Shown: piece by piece, positions 37,133 to 42,838 of the stretch
Position numbering within the stretch: the first letter of the stretch is position 1
Layout of the letters: every line of letters starts with the position of its first letter
Origin: Xanthomonas cissicola
GTDB lineage: Bacteria; Pseudomonadota; Gammaproteobacteria; Xanthomonadales; Xanthomonadaceae
Direction: 5' to 3'
DNA length: 42,838 nt
NCBI RefSeq assembly: GCF_008801575.1
Contig: NZ_VZPL01000040.1
Location: 1-42,838 of the forward strand
Notes under the pieces: model-generated
What the model saw: only the letters and a program-made list of their open reading frames with translations
The model's database searches: none
Told to the model about the DNA's origin: nothing
Program-made: the position numbers and the translations under genes

Positions 37133-38782
37133 TTACTTGCGTGCCGCCGCGCTGGCGTCGCGGGTGGCGCGGAACTGGGAATCTTGGCTCCAGTTCGGCC
37201 ACTGGCGCGAGTCGGCCAGCTGCTGGCCCAGTGCATACAGCACGCCCAAGTCGCGGGCGGCGCCGGCGAAGGTCCAATTCGGCTTCCATTCGTCGCCTTG
37301 CTGGTGATAGCGCTTGGCGGTGTAGTCGTCGGCGGCCGCCTTTCCTGCCGCCACGCCGCCCACTTCCCAATCCTGGCCGGCTGCATACGACAGCGCCGGC
37401 ACGCCGCGCTTGGCGAACGAGAAGTGATCGGAACGGAAGAAATACCCGGCCTGCGGCTTGGGATCGGGCGTATAACGCAGCTTGGATTGCGCGGCCACGC
37501 TCTTCAGTTGATCGAGCAGTTCGAGCTTTGCCGTGCCGTAGATGCCGAAATCGCGCGAGGGCACGAACGGATTCATGCCGTCCATTTTGATCACCGCCAC
37601 CGTGGTATCGAGCGGGTACAGCGGCTTGGAGGCGTAGAACTCCGAGCCCAGCAGACCCTTTTCTTCGGCGGTGACCGCCAGGAAGACCACCGAGCGCTCA
37701 GGCGTTGGCCCCTTGGCGAAACCGCGCGCCAGCTCCAGCAGCGCGGCGGTGCCGCTGGCATTGTCCAATGCACCATTGAAGATGGTGTCGCCGCGTGCAT
37801 CCGGCTTGCCCACGCCGATATGATCCCAGTGCGCGCTGTAGATCACCGTCTCGTCCGGGTGTTTGCTGCCTTCCAGCCGCGCCACCACGTTGTGCGAGGT
37901 GATCACATCGGATTTGACCTGGTAGCTGGCGCTCAAACGCTGGCCCTTCAGCTCGACCGGCTTGAACCCGCGCGTCTGCGCCTGCTTCTTCAAGGTCTCG
38001 AAATCCAGCCCGGCGTGCTTGAACAGTTCGGTGGCCAGATCGCGCTGGATCCAGCCTTCCAGCGTGGGATGCGCACTGCGCGGGTTGTCGCGCACCACGT
38101 CGAACATGGTGTTGGTGTTGGAGCTGGCCACCGTGTCCCAGCCGTACGAGGCCGGCGCGGTTTCATGCACCACCAGCACGCCCAGGGCGCCCTGGCGCGC
38201 GCCTTCTTCGTACTTGTACGTCCAGCGGCCGTAGTAGGTCATGCCGGCACCGTCGAAGTCGCCCTTGCCGGTTTCAAAGTCCGGGTCGTTGATCAGCACC
38301 ACCGCGATCTTGCCCTTCAGGTCCACACCCTTGAAGTCGTCCCAGTTGCGCTCGGGCGCCTTGACGCCGTAGCCGACGAACACCAGCGGCGCGTTGGCGA
38401 TCTCCACTGTGGATGAGCCATCCAGCGCAGCACGAATGGCGATTTGCTTGCCCTGGGTCAGCGTTTGCGGCTGGCCGGCGCTCTGCACGGCAATGGTCGG
38501 CGTGCCGACGATATCGGCGCGCCGCAACGGCACCGCCTGGGTCCAGGCGCGCTTGCCGTTGGCCAGATCGCCGCCCGGCTGCAGACCGGCTTCGGCGAAC
38601 TGTTTGCTCAAGTAGGCAATGGTCTTTTCCTCGCCAGCGGTGGCCGGGCCGCGGCCTTCATAGGCGTCGGAGGCCAGTTCCTTGACGTCACGCGAGATGC
38701 GCGCGCCATCGAAACTCGGCGTGGCCGCCATCAGTGCGGTCGAGACCGCCATCGCCAGAAGTCCTACGGCAACTCGCTTCAT
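37133..38782 (-). CDS. Exported M28 zinc metallopeptidase with PA domain
   Basis: A 549-residue aminopeptidase-like enzyme. The signal peptide (MKRVAVGLLAMAVSTALMA) is followed by a helical start (RISRDVKELASDAYEGR), a PA insert domain (about 130-250, LVFVGYGVKAPE...KGKIAVVLINDPDF...GALGVLVVHE) and the M28 peptidase core. Zinc ligands are seen: His in SAHWDHIG, bridging Asp in NGALDNASG, catalytic Glu pair in VTAEEKGLLGSE, Asp in IKMDGMNP, and His in YHQQGDEW. The start at 38780-38782 has GGGG nine bases upstream. The protein is likely periplasmic or secreted, releasing N-terminal residues from peptides. Confidence 0.94.
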   Translation of the reverse strand: MKRVAVGLLAMAVSTALMAATPSFDGARISRDVKELASDAYEGRGPATAGEEKTIAYLSKQFAEAGLQPGGDLANGKRAWTQAVPLRRADIVGTPTIAVQSAGQPQTLTQGKQIAIRAALDGSSTVEIANAPLVFVGYGVKAPERNWDDFKGVDLKGKIAVVLINDPDFETGKGDFDGAGMTYYGRWTYKYEEGARQGALGVLVVHETAPASYGWDTVASSNTNTMFDVVRDNPRSAHPTLEGWIQRDLATELFKHAGLDFETLKKQAQTRGFKPVELKGQRLSASYQVKSDVITSHNVVARLEGSKHPDETVIYSAHWDHIGVGKPDARGDTIFNGALDNASGTAALLELARGFAKGPTPERSVVFLAVTAEEKGLLGSEFYASKPLYPLDTTVAVIKMDGMNPFVPSRDFGIYGTAKLELLDQLKSVAAQSKLRYTPDPKPQAGYFFRSDHFSFAKRGVPALSYAAGQDWEVGGVAAGKAAADDYTAKRYHQQGDEWKPNWTFAGAARDLGVLYALGQQLADSRQWPNWSQDSQFRATRDASAAARK

Positions 38783-38949
38783 TGCACACCCCGCATCATG
38801 GATAGCCCTGGAGTGTAGCCAGCATCGCGTGCAGGCCGATACCTGCAGCTGCGCCGATGCGTGCGATGCGGGTGCGATGAGCACTGCGGAACGTTCGTGC
38901 CTGCATCCACGGCAAATAGCTCTGGATTGTTCCAGCGCCTTGCTGCCGC
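38783..38949. other. Promoter interval of the M28 peptidase gene
   Basis: A 167-base spacer between the M28 peptidase gene and the left end of the repeat element. Nothing more specific is visible. Confidence 0.4.
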
Positions 38950-39219
38950 TAGAGCGTGTTATGCACGTTGAGATGAGATGCGTTGGCCGTCAGCGGTGCG
39001 GAGCGGATGCTGCGTGGCGCCGGCTTGGCTGGCGCCAAGGCAAGCCGCGCGGCGCCCGCTCCGTGCCGCTGACGGCCAACCCTCCGGGAAGCGCCCTGTG
39101 GCGCGCCGAGACCGCGTTGCGCGCCTTGCCCAGGCCGCCAGCCTGGGCCGCAGCGCACGCCTTGTCTCGACGCGCCACAGGACGCTTCGCACTCAACTCA
39201 ACGTGCATAACACGCTCTA
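38950..39219. repeat. MITE-like element with 23-bp terminal inverted repeats, copy 1
   Basis: A 270-base element. Its ends TAGAGCGTGTTATGCACGTT (plus GAG) at 38950-38972 and 39197-39219 are perfect 23-bp inverted repeats. Between them lie two long hairpins: arms 38982-39006 / 39056-39080 (23 of 25) and 39088-39112 / 39164-39188 (23 of 25). No transposase is encoded. The flanks carry TA on both sides, as expected for a TA-duplicating element, though this is also part of the ends. A second copy lies in opposite orientation at 40431-40696. The last three bases, read on the minus strand, are the TAG stop of the GGEEF gene. Confidence 0.85.
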
Positions 39220-40197
39220 GAACAGATCGACGCTGCCCACCGGTTGCGCAACCTGCTGCAATTGCCCGCCAGCAATCAGCTCGGCATAGACCGCCGCGCG
39301 ATTGCGGCCGTTCTGCTTGGCCCAGTACAGCGCCTTGTCGGCTTCGTCCAGCATTTCGCTGATCAGCCGCCCATGCGTCAGTTCGACGATGCCGGTGCTG
39401 AGCGTCACCTGCCCCACCTGCGGGAACAAGTGCTCGGCCACGGCCAAGCGGAACCGCTCGAACAGACTCACGGCCGTGTCGCGGTCAACGCCGCGCAACA
39501 CGATCACGAACTCTTCGCCGCCGAAGCGGAACAGCAGGTCGTCCTGTCGAAACGCACGCTGCATCAGCTGTGCGACCAGCAGCAGCACCTCGTCGCCATA
39601 CAGATGCCCGAAGGTGTCGTTGACGCGCTTGAAGTGATCGATGTCCACGATGCCCAGCCACACGCCCTGCTCTGCGGCGGAGTCGGCACCACCGGCAAAC
39701 AGTCGCAGGATCACATCATCGAACGTCTTGCGGTTGCGCAGGCCGGTCAGCGCATCGCGCTGGGCGTCGTCGAGCAGGCTGCGGTAATTCTGGAAGAAGC
39801 GCGCAAAGCCCTGCAGCATCGCTTGCTCGGCAAGGCCGGGAATACGCGTCCCGCCCACCCGCAGGCAGGTCCGGATGCCGCGCGCCTCCATCATCGGGTA
39901 GACCAGCAAGGCGCGGCCGTCTTCCTGCAGCTGCACCACATCGCCCGGCCCATGGACCTCGGCCAGCTGGGTGCGCGTGCGCGCATCGTGGATCTCGGCC
40001 ACCGTCAGCGCCAGCCAACCGTCGTCGCGTAGCCGCGTTTCGGCGATGCTGTTGCTGTCCGGGGCGATGCGCAGCAGCGAGAGTTCTTCGGCCGCGCAGA
40101 CTTCGCGCACGGTGCGCAACAGGCTCAGATCGAGCAGGTCCGCATCGCGGATGGCGGTCAGGTCCACCATCCGTTCCAGCAACGGTGCGTTGGTCAC
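39217..40197 (-). CDS. Diguanylate cyclase (GGEEF) with N-terminal GAF-like sensor
   Basis: A 326-residue cytoplasmic enzyme making cyclic di-GMP. The N-terminal half (1-140) looks like a GAF/PAS-type sensor without membrane segments. The catalytic domain has DALTGLRNRKTFD, VDIDHFKRVND, active site GGEEF at 226-230, and an I-site RQDD at 217-220 for product inhibition. The start is a GTG at 40195-40197 with a strong GGAGG eight bases upstream, preferred to the later ATG (codon 10). The stop TAG is supplied by the repeat element (38950-39219), and a second copy of the element lies upstream in the opposite orientation. The gene is thus enclosed by an inverted pair of repeats. Confidence 0.93.
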   Translation of the reverse strand: MTNAPLLERMVDLTAIRDADLLDLSLLRTVREVCAAEELSLLRIAPDSNSIAETRLRDDGWLALTVAEIHDARTRTQLAEVHGPGDVVQLQEDGRALLVYPMMEARGIRTCLRVGGTRIPGLAEQAMLQGFARFFQNYRSLLDDAQRDALTGLRNRKTFDDVILRLFAGGADSAAEQGVWLGIVDIDHFKRVNDTFGHLYGDEVLLLVAQLMQRAFRQDDLLFRFGGEEFVIVLRGVDRDTAVSLFERFRLAVAEHLFPQVGQVTLSTGIVELTHGRLISEMLDEADKALYWAKQNGRNRAAVYAELIAGGQLQQVAQPVGSVDLF

Positions 40198-40430
40198 GGC
40201 TGCGCCCTCCGGCGGGCGGACACGAACCCGTCATGCCGGGCTTGCCACGCAGGCACATATCTCGGGCTGAAACCCACTGGCATCACGGCGACGACCGGCA
40301 ACGAGGATGCCGAAACATCGGCGTCGCCCGCCGGAACTTGAATGCGCTGGCAGCCGCACTCAGCGCGCGGACAGCCCGGCATGACGCGCCGCAGGCGTGC
40401 CAGACGCATTCCTGGCGCAGGCTCGCAGCC
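40198..40430. other. Upstream region of the GGEEF gene
   Basis: 233 bases between the GGEEF gene start and the second repeat element. It must contain the promoter of the cyclase gene; no other feature is visible. Confidence 0.4.
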
Positions 40431-40696
40431 TAGAGTCTGTCATGTACGTTGAGGTGAGTGCGGAGCGTCCGGTGGCGCATCGAGACAAGGCGTGCGCCTT
40501 GTCCGGGCTGGCCGCCTGGGCAAGGCGCGCAACGCGGCATCGGCGCGCCACAGGGCGCTTCCCAGAGGGTTGGCCGTCAACGGCACCGCGCGCCGGTTTG
40601 GCTTGCCCTGGCGCCAGCCAAGCCGGCGCCACGTAGCGCCCGCTCCGCACCGCTGGCGGCCAACGCATCTCGTCTCAACGTGCATAACACGCTCTA
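40431..40696. repeat. MITE-like element, copy 2 (inverted relative to copy 1)
   Basis: A 266-base element related to copy 1 along its whole length but in the opposite orientation. The right end (40674-40696) is identical to the copy 1 terminal repeat; the left end (40431-40453) differs at four positions. TA flanks both ends. Read on the minus strand, its right end provides the TAG stop of the SulP transporter (40694-40696). The internal hairpins are also present, with differences spread over both arms, suggesting age or selection on structure. Confidence 0.85.
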
Positions 40697-42181
40697 AGGC
40701 AGTGCCGATTCCAGCGCGTCTTCGCCCAAGGCATGCCGCTGCATCAGGCGTCGGCTGCCGGCATTCAAGCCTTTCACCTGCACATCCAGACCGTGATGGC
40801 GCAAACGCTGCACCACCTTGTCCAGTGCCGCCACCGCGGTGATGTCCCAGAAATGCGCGCGGCCGACATCGATCACCACTGCGCGGCCGGGCACCTCGCG
40901 TGCGTCGAAGGCGTCGATGAACACATCGGCCGAGGCGAAGAACACCTGCCCGCGCACGCTGTAGGTGCGCACGCCATCCGCGCCATCGTGATGCGCGATC
41001 TGCAGCAGCCCGGCCACCTTGAAGGTGAAGAACACCCCGCTCAGGAGCACGCCGACCGCCACACCCGCCGCCAGATTGTGGGTGAACAACGTGACCGCCA
41101 CGGTGGCCAGCATCACCACGCTGGAGGTGCGCGGGTGGGTCACCACGGTGCGCAGCGAGCGCCAGTCGAAGGTCTCCGCCGACACCATCACCATGATCGC
41201 CACCAGCGCAACCACCGGCACCTGCGACACCCACGGCTTGAGCAGCACCATCAGGATCAGCAGGAACACGCCGGCAAACAACGTGGACAGCCGGCCACGG
41301 CCGCCGTATTTCACGTTGCCCACGGTCTGCCCGATCATGCCGCAGCCGGCAATGCCGCCGAACAGGCTGGCGGCTGCGTTGGCGATGCCCAGCCCGGTGC
41401 ATTCGCGGTTCTTGTTGCTGGGCGTGTCGGTGAGTTCATCGACCACGCGCGCGGTCATCATCGACTCGAGCAGGCCCACCATGGCAATGGCCAGCGCTGG
41501 CAGGGCGATGATGCGCAGCGTCTCCAGCGTCAACGGCACCGCCGGCCATTGCAGGAACGGTAGCGCATTGGGCAGCTTGCCCAGATCGGCCACCGTCTTG
41601 AGCGGCAGATGCAGCGCGGTGCCGGCAACGCTGAGCAGCAGGATGCACAGCAGGGGCGAGGGAATCGCCGACAGCCCCGGCAGGCGCAGACGCGGCAGGC
41701 CGTAGATGATGGCAAGGCCTGCGCCCAGCATGACCCAGGTGGTCGGGTTGGCGCCGAGCAGATGCGGCAATTGCGCTGCGAAGATGAGCACGGCCAGCGC
41801 GTTGACGAAACCGGTGCGTACCGAACTGCTGACAAAGCGCATCAACACGCCCAGCCGCAACACCCCGAACAGGATCTGGACCACGCCAGCGAGCAAGCCG
41901 GCGGCCAGCAGATATGGCAACCCGTGCGCGGCCACCAGCGGTGCAGCCACCAGCGCCACCGAGCCGGCCGCAGCCGAAATCATTGCCGGCCGCCCCCCGC
42001 AAAACGCAATCACGATGCCGATCACGAAGGATGCGAACAGGCCTACCTGCGGATCCACCCCGGCGACGAATGCAAACGCAATCACTTCGGGAATCAGCGC
42101 AAATGTGGCGACCGCACCGGCCATGAGTTCGCGCGCGGGGGAAGCGCGCCATTGCGCCAGTTCGGCACGCAACAAGGACAT
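40694..42181 (-). CDS. SulP-family anion transporter with STAS domain
   Basis: A 495-residue inner-membrane permease. The start at 42179-42181 has GGAG nine bases upstream. About 10-12 membrane segments begin near residue 20; the SulP features are ELMAGAVATFALIPEVIAFAFVAGVDPQVGLFASF, the repeat-like block ISAAAGSVALVAAPLV, and a later NKNRECTGLGIANAAASLFGG. The C-terminal STAS domain (about 385-495) follows. Likely substrates are sulfate, bicarbonate or dicarboxylates; the sequence does not decide. The TAG stop is formed by the end of the repeat element. Confidence 0.93.
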   Translation of the reverse strand: MSLLRAELAQWRASPARELMAGAVATFALIPEVIAFAFVAGVDPQVGLFASFVIGIVIAFCGGRPAMISAAAGSVALVAAPLVAAHGLPYLLAAGLLAGVVQILFGVLRLGVLMRFVSSSVRTGFVNALAVLIFAAQLPHLLGANPTTWVMLGAGLAIIYGLPRLRLPGLSAIPSPLLCILLLSVAGTALHLPLKTVADLGKLPNALPFLQWPAVPLTLETLRIIALPALAIAMVGLLESMMTARVVDELTDTPSNKNRECTGLGIANAAASLFGGIAGCGMIGQTVGNVKYGGRGRLSTLFAGVFLLILMVLLKPWVSQVPVVALVAIMVMVSAETFDWRSLRTVVTHPRTSSVVMLATVAVTLFTHNLAAGVAVGVLLSGVFFTFKVAGLLQIAHHDGADGVRTYSVRGQVFFASADVFIDAFDAREVPGRAVVIDVGRAHFWDITAVAALDKVVQRLRHHGLDVQVKGLNAGSRRLMQRHALGEDALESALP

Positions 42182-42393
42182 TGAGAGACACTCCGGGGGA
42201 CAGAAAGGACAGCCTGCGGACAACACGCCGCATCGATAGTGTGCGGGAAAGCGACCTCGCCCGCAGCTTGCATGTGACCGGTGCGCCACTGCGCTCTTCT
42301 GCGGCAGCGGTCACGCCACACGGCGCAGCCGAAGACCAAGATGCCCCCCTCACCGCGCTCGGGCGTCGAGTTCGGTCATCCAGGGAGACCACC
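42182..42393. other. Divergent promoter interval, SulP gene / endoglucanase gene
   Basis: 212 bases between two divergent gene starts. I searched for the plant-inducible box (TTCGC-N15-TTCGC) and for a full CRP/Clp site (TGTGA-N6-TCACA) and found neither; only a half-site TGTGA occurs near 42,273. No other structure is apparent. Confidence 0.4.
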
Positions 42394-42609
42394 ATGTCTA
42401 TTTTCAGGGCTGCAAGTACGCTCGCATTGGCAACGATGTTAGCGCTCACCGCCGCACCGGCTTTCAGCTATTCGGTCAGCAATAACAAGATCGTCGACGA
42501 CAACGGCAATGTGGTTCAGCTCAAGGGCGTCAACGTGTTCGGCTTCGAGACCGGCAACCATGTCATGCATGGTCTGTGGGCACGCAACTGGAAAGAGATG
42601 ATCAACTAG
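42394..42609 (+). pseudogene. Endoglucanase (GH5-like) N-terminal fragment, truncated by an insertion sequence
   Basis: Only 71 codons survive. The signal peptide MSIFRAASTLALATMLALTAAPAFS is followed by YSVSNNKIVDDNGNVVQLKGVNVFGFETGNHVMHGLWARNW, the start of the catalytic domain of xanthomonad extracellular endoglucanases of the GH5 type, which cut cellulose outside the cell. The frame then hits TAG at 42607-42609, where the insertion sequence begins (GGCCTGTTAACAC). GGGAGA lies just ahead of the ATG. The catalytic Glu residues are absent, so the product cannot be active. The rest of the gene may lie beyond the element outside the window. Confidence 0.85.
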
Positions 42610-42838
42610 GGCCTGTTAACACTAATGGCCCGAGCGATTAAACTATTGGGCATGGAGATCACGCCAGCACAATTTTCTCTGATCGAACACTGCCTGCCGG
42701 CGCAGCGCGGCAATGTCAGCATGACCAACCTGCAAGTGGTCAACGCCATCCTTTACGTTGCCGAGCATGGCTGCAAATGGCGCGGCCTACCCAAGCGCTT
42801 TGGCAACTGGCATACGGTCTACACACGCATGAACCGTT
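42607..42838 (+). mobile_element. IS5-family insertion sequence (left end, continues past the window)
   Basis: The left end begins at about 42607-42610 with GGCCTGTTAACACTAATGG, within the endoglucanase frame. CTAG at 42606-42609 would fit the YTAR target duplication of IS5 elements. The right end and right flank lie outside the window, so the target duplication cannot be confirmed. Confidence 0.8.
42625..42838 (+). CDS. IS5-family transposase (partial)
   Basis: The frame begins at ATG 42625-42627 or, more likely, at the ATG 42652-42654 (MEITPAQFSLIEHCLPAQRG) and stays open to the window edge, about 62 codons from the second ATG. The sequence VNAILYVAEHGCKWRGLPKRFGNWHTVYTRMNR is a hallmark of the DUF4096-type N-terminus of IS427-like IS5 transposases, which bind the ends and carry a DDE catalytic domain further on. 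The catalytic domain is outside the window. Confidence 0.88.
   Translation, partial: MARAIKLLGMEITPAQFSLIEHCLPAQRGNVSMTNLQVVNAILYVAEHGCKWRGLPKRFGNWHTVYTRMNR

Noticed and set aside
36552..37370. A minus-strand frame containing a P-loop-like GAYGMGKQ string
   Set aside because: The Walker A Ser/Thr is missing, no other ATPase motif follows, and the frame overlaps the M28 peptidase gene end; composition is that of a shadow frame.
42260..42300. A Clp/CRP site upstream of the endoglucanase gene
   Set aside because: Only one half (TGTGA) matches; the second half does not read TCACA.
1..42838. CRISPR arrays, tRNA and rRNA genes, toxin-antitoxin or phage-defence cassettes
   Set aside because: I looked for direct-repeat arrays, tRNA-like cloverleaves and typical defence motifs and saw none; the WYL regulator alone is not evidence of a defence island.

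Overview
The window looks like chromosomal DNA of a Xanthomonas species. It is GC-rich and densely packed, and it carries blocks characteristic of that genus: lptM-dapF-DUF484-xerC-hslV-hslU, an AlgZ/AlgR-like pair next to hemC, a 645-residue OpgH, and the N-terminus of a secreted endoglucanase resembling the xanthomonad GH5 enzyme. Family names come from protein motifs read by eye; no database search was run.

Layout. 1-4,000: a PQQ-alcohol dehydrogenase locus on the minus strand, with a XoxF-type dehydrogenase, a XoxJ-like substrate-binding lipoprotein that carries ankyrin repeats, and the start of a third lipoprotein. 4,500-10,300: minus-strand genes for a HAD phosphatase, a lipoprotein, an M1 aminopeptidase, a membrane diguanylate cyclase and UbiE. 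10,370-14,170: plus-strand pairs for an MFS/HlyD exporter and a GNAT acetyltransferase with a cytosine-deaminase-like enzyme. 14,300-19,910: the minus-strand hslVU, xerC, DUF484, dapF, lptM and DUF454 genes, with a good sigma-32 promoter in front of hslV. 20,275-30,260: two exported S9 peptidases, an aminotransferase, a small P-loop NTPase, a lipocalin, a WYL regulator and a DUF481 outer-membrane protein. 30,390-35,920: hemC, algR-like, algZ-like, a carboxylesterase and opgH. 35,921-37,132: about 1.2 kb without a recognisable gene. 37,133-42,838: an exported M28 peptidase, a GGEEF diguanylate cyclase, a SulP transporter, and an endoglucanase cut short by an IS5-family element that runs off the window.

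How genes work together. Several neighbours overlap by ATGA and are probably translationally coupled (dehydrogenase/substrate-binding protein, MFS/HlyD, GNAT/deaminase, dapF/DUF484). The dehydrogenase and its binding-protein partner form a periplasmic alcohol-oxidation module. HslV and HslU form the heat-shock protease. The window also encodes four exported peptidases (M1, two S9, M28) and two diguanylate cyclases, only one of which keeps an I-site.

Points of most interest. (1) Two copies of a ~268-bp element with 23-bp terminal inverted repeats and two internal hairpins lie in opposite orientation on either side of the GGEEF gene. In both cases the outer end of the element supplies the TAG stop of the adjacent gene. 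(2) The dehydrogenase carries the extra Asp that marks lanthanide-dependent XoxF enzymes. Its signal peptide, however, is in another reading frame, consistent with one missing base in a G run. (3) The endoglucanase is interrupted by an insertion sequence.
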